From the NCBI GenBank assembly GCA_958454405.1, contig CAUEBO010000015.1, positions 1 through 50,406 on the forward strand: a DNA stretch of 50,406 nucleotides, in the 5' to 3' direction. This DNA is from an uncultured Eggerthellaceae bacterium (GTDB lineage: Bacteria > Actinomycetota > Coriobacteriia > Coriobacteriales > Eggerthellaceae). Shown here piece after piece: positions 7,224-15,200 of this stretch. Within the stretch, counting starts at the first letter, position 1. Each line of letters starts with the position of its first letter. The position numbers and the translations under genes were made by a program. The notes under the pieces are model-generated. The model saw nothing but the letters and a program-made list of their open reading frames with translations, ran no database searches and had not been told where the DNA came from.

Positions 7224-8012
7224 ATGGGAGAGAATAACGCAGCGGTGCTGACGCGGGTCGAAGACGGCGTGCTGATCGTGTCGCTGAACCGTCCTGAGAT
7301 CATGAACGCCCTCGACAGCGATCTGGTGGAGGGGCTCGTCGAGGCCCTCCACCGGGCGCAGGCGGACGCGTCCATCGGCGCCGTCGTCCTGACGGCGGAG
7401 GGCAGGGGCTTCTGTGCGGGCGGCTACATGAAGCCGGTTGACGTGGAGATCACCCCGGCCCTCGTCCGCGACGGCATCGTGGGCTATGCGCGCGACATCC
7501 TGCTTCCCCTGTTCCAGTTGGAGAAGCCCGTCATCGGCGCCATCAACGGCGCCGCTGCCGGAGGCGGATGCAACTTGGCGCTGGCCTGCGACATCGTGTT
7601 CGCATCGGAGAAGGCGAGCTTCGTGCAGGCGTTCGTGCAGGTGGGCCTCGTGCCCGACTTCGCGGGCCTGTACTTTTTGCCCCATCTGGTGGGCGCTCAG
7701 AAGGCCAAGGACATGATGTTCACGGGCCGCAAGGTCCGCGCCGACGAGGCCGAGGCCATGGGGCTCGTGTTCAAGACGCTGCCCCACGACGAGTTCCTCG
7801 ACGCCGCCGTCGCCTATGCCAAGCAGCTGGCAGCCGGTCCGCGCTACGCCATCGGCATGACGAAGCGCCTGGTGAACGCATGCGTGGATTACGACATCCA
7901 CCAGGTGTTCGAAATCGAAAGCCTGGCGCAGCCCGTGCTCAGCTTCATGCCGGACCACGAAGAGGGCAAGCGGGCTTTTCAAGAGAAGCGGGCGCCGCGG
8001 TTCAACCAGTAG
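7224..8012 (+). CDS. Crotonase-fold enzyme, probably isomerase-type rather than hydratase
   Basis: A 262-residue protein with the crotonase fold: oxyanion-hole segments GRGFCAGGY (61-68) and INGAAAGGG (108-115). The two Glu residues needed by classical enoyl-CoA hydratase (Glu144/Glu164 of the rat enzyme) align with Asn117 (GGGCN) and Phe137, so neither is present. Instead GLVPDFAG places Asp145 where PaaG-type isomerases have a catalytic Asp. It is therefore more likely a double-bond isomerase or another crotonase-fold reaction. The ATG at 7224 follows GGGAAAGGGG; the upstream TTG at 7203 is less likely. It lies 28 bases after the dehydrogenase stop in the same operon. Confidence 0.85.
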   Translation: MGENNAAVLTRVEDGVLIVSLNRPEIMNALDSDLVEGLVEALHRAQADASIGAVVLTAEGRGFCAGGYMKPVDVEITPALVRDGIVGYARDILLPLFQLEKPVIGAINGAAAGGGCNLALACDIVFASEKASFVQAFVQVGLVPDFAGLYFLPHLVGAQKAKDMMFTGRKVRADEAEAMGLVFKTLPHDEFLDAAVAYAKQLAAGPRYAIGMTKRLVNACVDYDIHQVFEIESLAQPVLSFMPDHEEGKRAFQEKRAPRFNQ

Positions 8013-8060
8013 CACGGCCGAGCAGGGGATGGGCGTCAGACAAGAAGGGGAGCGAACCAC

Positions 8061-9641
8061 ATGACGACGCGTAGGGGATGCATACCGGAAACCGCAACGG
8101 GCTTGGCGAGCCAGCTGCTGCAGTTGGCGAACGAGTGGGGTGACGAGACGGCGATCGTGGAGCTGTGCCGCGACGGATCCGAGCGCTCGCTGACCCGCAG
8201 AGAGCTGTTCACCGCGGTCGAGAAAGTGGCGAGCCACCTGCACGATCGGGGGATCGCCGAAGGCCATTACGTGGCCATCGCCCTGCCGAACTGCCTCGAG
8301 CACGTGGTGGTCACCATCGCGGCGTGGCAGCTGGGCGCCTGCTGCACGTTCATCCCTCCGAAGGGAACGGAGTCCGAGCGGCGGGACCTGCTGGACATCC
8401 TCGACTACCGGCTGCTGGTGGCCGATTGGTCGCTCGACGAGGACCGCGACCATGTCGACCAGGCCACGCTGCGCTCATGGATGGAGGGCGACTTCCCCCG
8501 CGGGGCGGAGGAGCTCCCGTTCTTCGCGGTCGCTCCCGCGCGCGCCGTGGCGACGGGCGGGTCGTCGGGCAAGCCGAAGATCGTGGTGCAGCGCATCAGG
8601 CCCGCCTACAGCCATGCCGACCTGGAATCGTGGTCCTACATCACGGGGCAGGGCGCTTGGGACCGCCAGCTGGTTCCCGGCGCGCTGTTCCACAACCTGT
8701 ACAGCAACGCGACGTTCATGGGCCTGTTCTTCGGCCAGACCATCTTCTTGATGGACAAGTTCGACGCCGCGCGCGCCCTCGAGCTGGTGGAGGAGAAGCG
8801 CATCCAGTGCATGGCGCTCGTTCCCACGATGATGGAGCGCATGATGCTGGACCCTTCGTTCGAAACGCGCGATCTGGACAGCTTGAAGACGATCTTCCAC
8901 AGCGGGGGCCCGTGCCCCGATCGGACGAAGCTGGCATGGATCAACCGCATCGGCGCGAAGAAGGTGTTCGAGCTGTACGCCGCCACCGAGATGATCGGCT
9001 CCGCCGTCATCCGGGGCGACGAGTGGCTGGAACATCGCGGGAGCGTCGGGCGCGGCGTCGGCTGCGTGTTCCGGATCCAGGACGAGCACGGAAACGTGCT
9101 GGGTCCGGGCGAGATAGGAGAGATATACAGCAAGCCCGTGTCGAACCTCATCACCTTCTACCTTGGAGGCGCGAAGATCGACGCGACTGGCGACGGCTTC
9201 TACAGCGTCAACGATTTGGGATGGCTCGACGAGGAAGGGTACCTGTACCTGTCCGATCGCCGCTCGGACATGATCGTGACGGGCGGCAAGAACGTCTACA
9301 CCGTGGAGGTGGAGAACGCCGTCTGCGACTATCCCTGCGTGCGGGACGTGGTGGTTATCGGCATGCCGGATTCGGAGTGGGGGCTGCGCGTCCACGCGAT
9401 ACTGGAGCTGTCGTGCTCGGAGGAGGAGTTCTCCTTCGCCGATTTGCAGGCGTTTTTGCATGAGAAGCTGAGCGGCTACAAATGCCCGAAGACCTACGAG
9501 ATCGTCCAGGAAATGCCCCGCAACGAAGTGGGGAAGGTGCGCCGCCGCGCGCTCATAGAAGAGCGCGTCTCCCGAGCCGAGGGCCATCGGGACGTGCCGA
9601 CCGAATCGAAGCCTGCCGGCTCGCAGGAGCAGGCTCGCTGA
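8061..9641 (+). CDS. Acyl-CoA ligase (AMP-forming)
   Basis: A 526-residue ANL-superfamily enzyme. It has the P-loop-like motif ATGGSSGKPKI (164-174), ELYAATE (304-310) in motif A5, NDLGWLDEEGYLYLSDRRSD across the hinge (A8, ~384-403), and the catalytic Lys492 in NEVGKVRRR. The family adenylates a carboxylate with ATP and then forms its CoA thioester. It could prime the pathway, giving the first CoA ester that the CoA-transferases then exchange, as CaiC does for CaiB. The usual TGD of motif A7 reads SVND here. The start ATG follows AAGAAGGGGAGCG. The C-terminal ~25 residues are polar and probably disordered. Confidence 0.88.
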   Translation: MTTRRGCIPETATGLASQLLQLANEWGDETAIVELCRDGSERSLTRRELFTAVEKVASHLHDRGIAEGHYVAIALPNCLEHVVVTIAAWQLGACCTFIPPKGTESERRDLLDILDYRLLVADWSLDEDRDHVDQATLRSWMEGDFPRGAEELPFFAVAPARAVATGGSSGKPKIVVQRIRPAYSHADLESWSYITGQGAWDRQLVPGALFHNLYSNATFMGLFFGQTIFLMDKFDAARALELVEEKRIQCMALVPTMMERMMLDPSFETRDLDSLKTIFHSGGPCPDRTKLAWINRIGAKKVFELYAATEMIGSAVIRGDEWLEHRGSVGRGVGCVFRIQDEHGNVLGPGEIGEIYSKPVSNLITFYLGGAKIDATGDGFYSVNDLGWLDEEGYLYLSDRRSDMIVTGGKNVYTVEVENAVCDYPCVRDVVVIGMPDSEWGLRVHAILELSCSEEEFSFADLQAFLHEKLSGYKCPKTYEIVQEMPRNEVGKVRRRALIEERVSRAEGHRDVPTESKPAGSQEQAR

Positions 9642-9690
9642 AAGGGAAGCGTCGGACGCCATGCGTGCGGCGCGGAAAGAAGGACTGGTC

Positions 9691-10482
9691 ATGGAGACAC
9701 GCGAACTGAAGGCGACCTTGGCGGAGAAGCGCGACGGCGTGGGCATCATCACGCTCAACCGCCCCGACAAGCTCAATGCGCTCAACGGCGACATGATCGA
9801 CGATCTGCACTATCTGTTCGACGAATTCGAGAGCGATCCCTCTGTCCGGGTCGTCGTTCTGACCGGCTCGGGCAAGGCGTTCTGCGCCGGCGGGGACATC
9901 GAAGGCGAAGTCAAGATGGACGTCGTGGGCTCGTATCACGGCGGCATCGTGGGCAACAAGCTCATGACGCGCATCGAGAAGTGCCCGCTGCCCGTCATCG
10001 CCGCCATCAACGGCTTCTGCCTGGGCGGCGGGTTCGAGATGGCGCTGGCCTGCGACATCCGCCTCGCCTCGGAACGCGCCAAGATCGGCCTGACCGAGGT
10101 GAACATGGGCGTCATTCCCGGCTCGGGCGGAACCCAGAGGCTTCCGCGACTCGTGGGGCCGAGCAAGGCGAAGATCGTCATGATGACCGGCAACCACTAC
10201 CGCGGCCGCGAGGCCTTGGAAATGGGGCTCGTCGACGAGGTGTTCGAGGGTGAGGAGCTGTTGGACGCCGCCGTCGACATGGCGAAGGGCATGGCGGCCA
10301 AGCCGCCGCTGGCGCTTGAATACGTGAAATGGGCTGTCAACGAGGGCATGCAGATGGATCTCGATCGCGCTCTGCTGTTCGAATCCTCCCTGTTCGCCCA
10401 TCTGTACAGCACGGAAGACCAAAAGGAAGCGATGACCGCTTTCCTGGAGAAGCGCCCTCCCAAGCCGTTTCAGGGCAGGTAG
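9691..10482 (+). CDS. Enoyl-CoA hydratase (canonical crotonase)
   Basis: A 263-residue crotonase-fold protein. Unlike the enzyme at 7224, both catalytic glutamates are present: Glu116 in GGGFE and Glu136 in IGLTEVNMG. The IPGSGGTQRL segment is typical of true hydratases, and the oxyanion hole is formed by KAFCAGGD and NGFCLGGG. It probably adds water across an enoyl-CoA or removes it. The ATG at 9691 follows AAAGAAGGA and gives the family-standard N-terminus; the ATG at 9661 adds ten atypical residues. The operon thus has one catalytically complete and one altered crotonase. Confidence 0.88.
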   Translation: METRELKATLAEKRDGVGIITLNRPDKLNALNGDMIDDLHYLFDEFESDPSVRVVVLTGSGKAFCAGGDIEGEVKMDVVGSYHGGIVGNKLMTRIEKCPLPVIAAINGFCLGGGFEMALACDIRLASERAKIGLTEVNMGVIPGSGGTQRLPRLVGPSKAKIVMMTGNHYRGREALEMGLVDEVFEGEELLDAAVDMAKGMAAKPPLALEYVKWAVNEGMQMDLDRALLFESSLFAHLYSTEDQKEAMTAFLEKRPPKPFQGR

Positions 10483-10520
10483 GGAAACGGCGCCGGAGAG
10501 GCGCGCCTGAAGGGATCGAC

Positions 10521-10540
10521 TGCCGCCCGGCAGGGCGGCA
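10521..10540 (+). promoter_or_regulatory. Intercistronic tetraloop hairpin
   Basis: Perfect 8-bp stem, TGCCGCCC (10521-10528) with GGGCGGCA (10533-10540), loop GGCA. It lies in the 104-base gap between the hydratase and the first MaoC gene. No T-run follows, so it is probably an mRNA processing or stability element. Confidence 0.5.
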
Positions 10541-10586
10541 GGCAATTCGATAGATAAACGGAGCACCAACGTAAGGAGGAGTCAAA

Positions 10587-11048
10587 ATGCTGCAAGCACC
10601 TTTGTACTTTGAGGACGTCGAGGTCGGCTATAAGTTCCAGTCTCCCGGCGGACGCACCATCACGAACGCCGAGGTTGTGAACTTCGCCCAGATCACGGGC
10701 GACTACAACCTGGTCCACCTGGATCACGAGTTCGCGAAGACCGGCATGTACGGCGAGAACGTCGCCCACGGCGCCCTGACCCTGACGCTTGCGGGCGGCA
10801 TGCTCAAGCGCACGGAGTTCTGGTCCGCCACGGCCGAGACGCTCGGCGACCTCACGGGCTTCAAGCATGTGAAGTTCATGGCTCCGGTGAAGTTCAACAG
10901 CACCATCCACCTGGAGTGCGAGATCACGGACAAGACGGACAACGGCGACGGCACCGGCACCATCGAGCTGTCCGTGCACGGCATCGACCAGGAAGGCACG
11001 CTCGTCCTGGACAACGTGCGCTACTACAGCATCGCCAAGAAGAACTAA
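10587..11048 (+). CDS. MaoC-like hot-dog dehydratase, canonical active site
   Basis: A 153-residue single hot-dog-domain protein. The hydratase-2 motif region reads ITGDYNLVHLD, with the catalytic Asp39 and His44 both present, followed by AHGALTLTLAGG. MaoC/R-hydratase proteins interconvert enoyl-CoA and (R)-3-hydroxyacyl-CoA. A strong AAGGAGG precedes the ATG. The next gene is a divergent MaoC protein 33 bases on, and pairs of this kind often form a heteromer in which only one subunit is catalytic (established for ChsH1-ChsH2 in steroid degradation). Pairing here is inferred. Confidence 0.88.
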   Translation: MLQAPLYFEDVEVGYKFQSPGGRTITNAEVVNFAQITGDYNLVHLDHEFAKTGMYGENVAHGALTLTLAGGMLKRTEFWSATAETLGDLTGFKHVKFMAPVKFNSTIHLECEITDKTDNGDGTGTIELSVHGIDQEGTLVLDNVRYYSIAKKN

Positions 11049-11081
11049 CCCGACGACCGATCGTTTGAGGAGGATCACATT

Positions 11082-11621
11082 ATGAACGAGCAACTGCAGG
11101 CTGCTTTCGACAAGAAATTCAAGGACACCTGGTTCTTCGAGGATGTGCCGCTGAACCATGCGACGCCCGCCACCACGGGCCGCACCATCACCGAGGCCGA
11201 CATCCTCAACTTCGCCGGCATCTCCGGCGAGTGGGGCCCTCTCCACATGGACCTGGAGTACTGCAAGGCCCACGGCCATGAGACGACGCTGGCGCAGCAC
11301 ATGTTGGTCTACACGTTCACGCCGTCCATCAACCCGTCCGATCCCATGATGGCCAAGATGAACAACTCCATCCTTGCCACCAAGGGCACGAAGAACTGGA
11401 AGTTCCTGAAGATGCCGGCCGTGGGCGACACGGTGTACACCACGTCCGAGATCGTGGCCAAGGACGACAACAAGCCCGAGCGCGGCGTCATCGTCATCCA
11501 GATGTCGATGATCGACCAGAACGGCGACGTGCTCCAGACCGGCGAGTACCACCTGGTCCTGGCCAAGAAGATCTTCTTCGAGAAGCAGTTCGAGGCCGCT
11601 GCCGCCAAGGCCCAGCAGTAA
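11082..11621 (+). CDS. MaoC-like hot-dog protein with altered active site
   Basis: A 179-residue hot-dog protein. The region aligned to the hydratase-2 motif reads ISGEWGPLHMD: the catalytic Asp is Glu50, the conserved Asn is Gly52, and His55 is kept. It may be a non-catalytic or specialised partner of the MaoC protein at 10587. A long basic C-terminal helix (KKIFFEKQFEAAAAKAQ) extends beyond the fold. The Shine-Dalgarno GAGGAGGATC precedes the ATG. Confidence 0.82.
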   Translation: MNEQLQAAFDKKFKDTWFFEDVPLNHATPATTGRTITEADILNFAGISGEWGPLHMDLEYCKAHGHETTLAQHMLVYTFTPSINPSDPMMAKMNNSILATKGTKNWKFLKMPAVGDTVYTTSEIVAKDDNKPERGVIVIQMSMIDQNGDVLQTGEYHLVLAKKIFFEKQFEAAAAKAQQ

Positions 11622-11637
11622 CGGCTGTGCACGCATG

Positions 11638-11666
11638 CCGCGGCCGGTGCTCGCGACCGGCCGCGG
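11638..11666 (+). promoter_or_regulatory. Intercistronic hairpin before etfB
   Basis: Perfect 11-bp stem, CCGCGGCCGGT (11638-11648) with ACCGGCCGCGG (11656-11666), 7-nt loop, in the 163-base gap before etfB. No T-tract follows. It belongs to the series of hairpins at gene junctions in this operon. Confidence 0.5.
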
Positions 11667-11784
11667 CGGCGTCCGCTGGCATGGGCGCCCCGCTCAAACG
11701 GGGAGCAGGGGAGGGCGTTTGGGCGGTGCGCCTATGCCGCATATGCAAACCATGGGCGAGAAAAGAAGAAAGGAAAACCTCAGC

Positions 11785-12540
11785 ATGAACATCATCGTAC
11801 CCATCAAAGTGGTGGCAGACGACCAGGACATCGTCGTCGCACCCGACCGGAGCCTCGACGATTCCAAGGCCCACCGCATCGTGTCCACCTACGACCTGAA
11901 CGCGCTCGAGGCGGCCGCCCAGCTGGCCGCTGCGAACGAGGGCTCCAAGGTGGTCGCCGTCACGGTGGCCGACGCGAAAGCCGACGACTCCAAGCTCAAG
12001 AAGGGCATCCTGGCCCGCGGCGTCGACGAGCTGGTCATGGTGGCCGACGACGCGGCGGCCGATCTGGACGCGCATCAGACGGCCGCCCTCCTCGCCGAGC
12101 TCGTGGGGGGCCTCGACGCCGATCTCGTGGTCTGCGGCGACGGCTCGGCCGACAACTACGCCCAGCAGGTGGACGTGCAGCTGGCCGACGCCCTGGGCTT
12201 GCCGGTCGTGACGGCCGTGTCGGCCGTGTCGGTGGCGGGAGGGGTCGCGTCGTGCGACCGCATGCTCGAGACGCAGCTCGAGTCGGTGGAGGTCGATCTG
12301 CCCGCCGTGATCAGCGTCGTGCCCGACGTGGCGCTGCCGCGCATTCCCGGCATGAAGGACATCCTGGCCGCGGGCAAGAAGCCCGCCGAGGTCAAGGCCG
12401 CCGAAGGCGTGGCCGCCCCGGCCGTCGAGGTCGTTTCGACGCTGGCTCCCGAGCAGGCCGATCGCAAGCTCGAGATGTTCGACGCGTCGGTCGACGGGGA
12501 TGTGGAGAAGTTCGCTGCCGCCCTCAAAGCGGCTCTGTAG
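11785..12540 (+). CDS. etfB: Electron transfer flavoprotein beta subunit (FixA-like)
   Basis: A 251-residue protein beginning MNIIVPIKVVADDQDIVV, with the ETF-beta adenine-nucleotide domain. DLNALEAAAQLAA and the segment VVCGDGSADNYAQQVDVQLADALGLPVV are characteristic of the ETF beta/FixA family. With EtfA it forms a heterodimeric flavoprotein carrying electrons to or from the acyl-CoA dehydrogenase at 6038. It has the length and context of FixA in cai-fix systems. The ATG at 11785 follows AAAGGAAAAC; the longer frame from 11635 runs through the hairpin and is rejected. No ETF:quinone oxidoreductase (FixC) or ferredoxin FixX gene is in the window, so the electron donor or acceptor is encoded elsewhere. 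Confidence 0.9.
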   Translation: MNIIVPIKVVADDQDIVVAPDRSLDDSKAHRIVSTYDLNALEAAAQLAAANEGSKVVAVTVADAKADDSKLKKGILARGVDELVMVADDAAADLDAHQTAALLAELVGGLDADLVVCGDGSADNYAQQVDVQLADALGLPVVTAVSAVSVAGGVASCDRMLETQLESVEVDLPAVISVVPDVALPRIPGMKDILAAGKKPAEVKAAEGVAAPAVEVVSTLAPEQADRKLEMFDASVDGDVEKFAAALKAAL

Positions 12541-12556
12541 GAAGGTGGATTGCAGA

Positions 12557-13444
12557 ATGAATGCATGCGTAATCGCTGAGAACGCGGCCGCGGCCGCGGA
12601 GCTGTGCGCGGGAGCCCGCGCGATGGCCGGAACGGTCGTGCTCGTGGCGCCGGGCGTGGAACCGGTGACCGGCGTGGCCGACAAGGTCGTCCACATCGAC
12701 GTGCCCGAGGGATCCGCCATTGACGACGCCTACCTGAGCGTGAACGCGGTTGTCGACGGCGAAGGCGCCTTCATCGTCATCGTCGAGCCGACGCGCCGCT
12801 GCAAGGCGCTCGCGGGCCGTCTGGCCGCGCATCGGGGCACCGCCGCCATCACCGACGTCATCGAGTTCGACGGCGACGCGGCCTGCGCCATGTACTTCGG
12901 CGGCGTGGGCCAGCGCAAGAGCAAGTCCGCGGGAGACTTGGCCGTGTACACGGTGGGCGCCGGTGTGTTCGACGCCTCGCAGGCCTCAGGCACCGACGTC
13001 GTCGAGGAAGCGGAGTTCCAAGCTCCCGAGCGCGCGGTGCGCGTCGTGGGGGCGAAGGACCTTCCGAAGAGCGACGTGGACCTGGTCGCCGCCGACGTGG
13101 TGGTGGCGGGAGGCCGCGGATTCGCCGAGGAGTCCGAACTGGGGCTCATGCGCGACTTCGCCGCGAAGCTCGGCGGCGAGTGCGGATGCTCCCGTCCGCT
13201 CGCCGAAGGCGTGGACTGGATGCCCCGCGAGGCCTACATCGGCGTGTCGGGCGTCATGGTGTCCCCGAAGGTCTACGTGGGCGTGGGCGTCTCCGGCCAG
13301 ATGCAGCACATGGTGGGCTGCAACCGCGCCGCCGCGCTGTTCGCCGTCAACAAGGACAAGAACGCCCCCATCTTCAAGCAATGCGACTACGGCATCGTCG
13401 GCGACCTGAAGACGGTCCTGCCGGCGTTGACCGCGATCCTGTAG
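12557..13444 (+). CDS. etfA: Electron transfer flavoprotein alpha subunit (FixB-like)
   Basis: A 295-residue protein. Its C-terminal FAD-binding domain is clear: VVAGGRGFAEESELGLMRDFAAKLGGE is followed by GVSGQMQHMVGCN, and NAPIFKQCDYGIVGDLKTVLP is the conserved end. The N-terminal domain is Ala/Val-rich and less conserved. The start at 12557 follows AGGAAGGTGG, which overlaps the etfB stop, giving tight coupling. Whether the ETF is of the bifurcating type cannot be judged by reading. Confidence 0.9.
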   Translation: MNACVIAENAAAAAELCAGARAMAGTVVLVAPGVEPVTGVADKVVHIDVPEGSAIDDAYLSVNAVVDGEGAFIVIVEPTRRCKALAGRLAAHRGTAAITDVIEFDGDAACAMYFGGVGQRKSKSAGDLAVYTVGAGVFDASQASGTDVVEEAEFQAPERAVRVVGAKDLPKSDVDLVAADVVVAGGRGFAEESELGLMRDFAAKLGGECGCSRPLAEGVDWMPREAYIGVSGVMVSPKVYVGVGVSGQMQHMVGCNRAAALFAVNKDKNAPIFKQCDYGIVGDLKTVLPALTAIL

Positions 13445-13455
13445 GGCGGCTGCAT

Positions 13456-13489
13456 CCCCGCCGGCGCGCGCCTATCGGCGCCGGCGGGG
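13456..13489 (+). promoter_or_regulatory. Intercistronic hairpin after etfA
   Basis: Perfect 12-bp stem, CCCCGCCGGCGC (13456-13467) with GCGCCGGCGGGG (13478-13489), 10-nt loop. It lies in the 186-base gap between etfA and the second CoA-transferase. There is no T-tract. It may reduce or separate expression of the last gene. Confidence 0.5.
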
Positions 13490-13630
13490 CCGTCCCCGGC
13501 ATCGAGCTTCATCGACGAAGGCTTCAACGCCGTGCGCAGCGCGCGGCGAGAGCATAGGTCGACGAGGCGCGCACAAGCGCGCCGACCGGAGCGGCTGCAG
13601 GGAGCAGCCGCCAAGCGAAAGGGGTTCACG

Positions 13631-14875
13631 ATGGCAGGACTCGATCTTCTGAAGGGCGTCAAGGTCGTCGACATGTCGGCGTTCGTCGCCGCGCCGATGG
13701 CGGGCGAGATGCTGGCGGAGTACGGCGCCGACGTCATTCGCATCGAGCCGCTCACCGGCGACGGCATACGCGGCGCAGGCATGACCCAGAACATCTACAA
13801 CGGAGATTCCCCGCTCTACGACGTCATCAACGGCAACAAGCGCCATGTCGCGCTCAACACCCGCACGCCGGAGGGCATGAGCGTGCTGTGGAAGCTGCTG
13901 GAGACGGCCGACGTGTTCATCTGCCACATGCGCGAGAAGGACATGATCAAGCTGGGCCTTGACTGGGATTCGCTGCATGCGAAGTTCCCGGCGCTCATCT
14001 ACGCCAACACCACGGGCTACGGCAGCACCGGCCCCCTGGCGACCCGCGGCGGCTACGACATGATCTCCTACGCCACGCGCACGGGCCTCACGTCCGACCT
14101 CGTGGCCGAGGGACAGCCCCCGTACCCGCCGTATCAGGCGCAGGGCGACATTCCCACCGGCATGTACCTGTCCATCGGCATTCTGGCCGCCTACGTCAAG
14201 CGCCTGCGCACGGGCCAGGGCGACCAGGTGACGTGCCATCTGTACGCGGCCGGCATGATGAGCGCGGTGGTGCCCATCCTCACGGGCCAGGAACCGTACA
14301 ACAACCCGTGGCCGAAGGGCCGCGACCACGTGCTGCCGTTCCAGTGCAACTACAAGGGCTCTGACGGCCGCTGGATCATGATCGCGGGCCTGCAGTGGCA
14401 CAAGGACTGGCCGCGCTTCGTGGAGCGCGTGGGCCTCGATCCCGAGCTGGCGGCGAAGTACCCCGACTACATGACGGCGCTCGGCGCATGCGACGAGCTC
14501 ATTCCCATGCTGGACGAGGTGTTCGCCACCAAGACGGCCAAGGAGTGGAGCGACCTGCTCACCGAGATCGACGTGCCTAACGACCTGTGCCAGAAGTTCT
14601 CCGAGGTGACGAAGGATCCCGCCGTGATGCATGGCAACCTCATGAAGGAGGTTACCTACCCCAGCGGCACGACGGTCAAGCTCACCCGCACGCCCATCCA
14701 TTTCCGCGAGGCGGGCATGCCCGACACCGCCATCGCTCCCACGGTGGGCGCCGACACGGAAGCCGTGCTCAAGGAAGCCGGCTACACCGACGATGAGATC
14801 AAGCAGCTGCATGAAGCGAAGGTCATCGGCCTGGGTGACACCTGGGACCGCTCCATGTACGTCATGAAGATGTAG
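13631..14875 (+). CDS. Class III CoA-transferase, CaiB/BaiF family (second copy)
   Basis: A 414-residue paralogue of the protein at 4640. It shares the overall plan, the IYNGD segment near residue 55 and the GDIPTG motif with catalytic Asp173, but differs across most other positions (for example TGYGSTGPLATRGGYDMISY). Both copies therefore look catalytically competent. Two class III transferases in one operon suggest either a heteromer (as known for succinyl-CoA:malate transferase) or separate transfer reactions for substrate and product. The ATG follows AAAGGGG. The operon appears to end with the double hairpin just downstream. Confidence 0.88.
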   Translation: MAGLDLLKGVKVVDMSAFVAAPMAGEMLAEYGADVIRIEPLTGDGIRGAGMTQNIYNGDSPLYDVINGNKRHVALNTRTPEGMSVLWKLLETADVFICHMREKDMIKLGLDWDSLHAKFPALIYANTTGYGSTGPLATRGGYDMISYATRTGLTSDLVAEGQPPYPPYQAQGDIPTGMYLSIGILAAYVKRLRTGQGDQVTCHLYAAGMMSAVVPILTGQEPYNNPWPKGRDHVLPFQCNYKGSDGRWIMIAGLQWHKDWPRFVERVGLDPELAAKYPDYMTALGACDELIPMLDEVFATKTAKEWSDLLTEIDVPNDLCQKFSEVTKDPAVMHGNLMKEVTYPSGTTVKLTRTPIHFREAGMPDTAIAPTVGADTEAVLKEAGYTDDEIKQLHEAKVIGLGDTWDRSMYVMKM

Positions 14876-14887
14876 CATCGAGCGTTT

Positions 14888-14969
14888 GCTGATCCCGCCG
14901 CCTGCGCGCGGCGGGATCAGCGTCGACAACCTCCACGAGCCGGCCGCATGAGCCGGCTCGTGGAGGTTG
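14888..14969 (+). terminator. Double perfect hairpin at the end of the catabolic operon
   Basis: The first stem is GCTGATCCCGCCGC (14888-14901) with GCGGCGGGATCAGC (14908-14921), 14 bp perfect. The second, starting 5 bases later, is 18 bp perfect (14927-14944 with 14952-14969, 7-nt loop). There is only a weak T-rich stretch about 20 bases on (GGTTTCGCCTGGCTTTTC). Position and stem strength favour termination or 3'-end protection of the operon mRNA. Confidence 0.65.
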
Positions 14970-15033
14970 GGCGAGGGTTTCGCCTGGCTTTTCACCTGTT
15001 GGGCGAGTGGGCAAAAAACTTTGAAATTGGGTC

Positions 15034-15062
15034 TTGCGCCATCCTTCGTTTACCAGTAATAT
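15034..15062 (+). promoter_or_regulatory. tRNA promoter TTGCGC-N17-TAATAT
   Basis: The -35 is TTGCGC (15034-15039) and the -10 is TAATAT (15057-15062), with a 17-bp spacer. The -10 box ends 21 bases before the first tRNA base, which fits a short processed leader. Confidence 0.6.
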
Positions 15063-15083
15063 ATCTTCCGCTGCGAAAGCACT

Positions 15084-15160
<77 letters not shown>

Positions 15161-15170
15161 TCGAATTTCA

Positions 15171-15200
15171 AAGAAGCCCTCCTCGGAGGGCTTCTTGCTT
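15171..15200 (+). terminator. Rho-independent terminator of tRNA-Asp
   Basis: Perfect 12-bp stem, AAGAAGCCCTCC (15171-15182) with GGAGGGCTTCTT (15185-15196), only 2 unpaired bases at the tip, followed by a T-rich GCTTTCC. It begins 10 bases after the tRNA CCA. Confidence 0.8.

Noticed and set aside
4619..7375. Very long minus-strand open frame (918 residues) opposite the CoA-transferase and dehydrogenase genes
   Set aside because: It is antisense to clear family members on the plus strand; its translation is low-complexity and His/Val/Gly/Asp-rich, the usual artefact of GC-rich third positions.
4487..13489. Intercistronic hairpins as rho-independent terminators
   Set aside because: None is followed by a run of T, and the downstream genes continue the same pathway with strong ribosome sites; processing or stability roles fit better.
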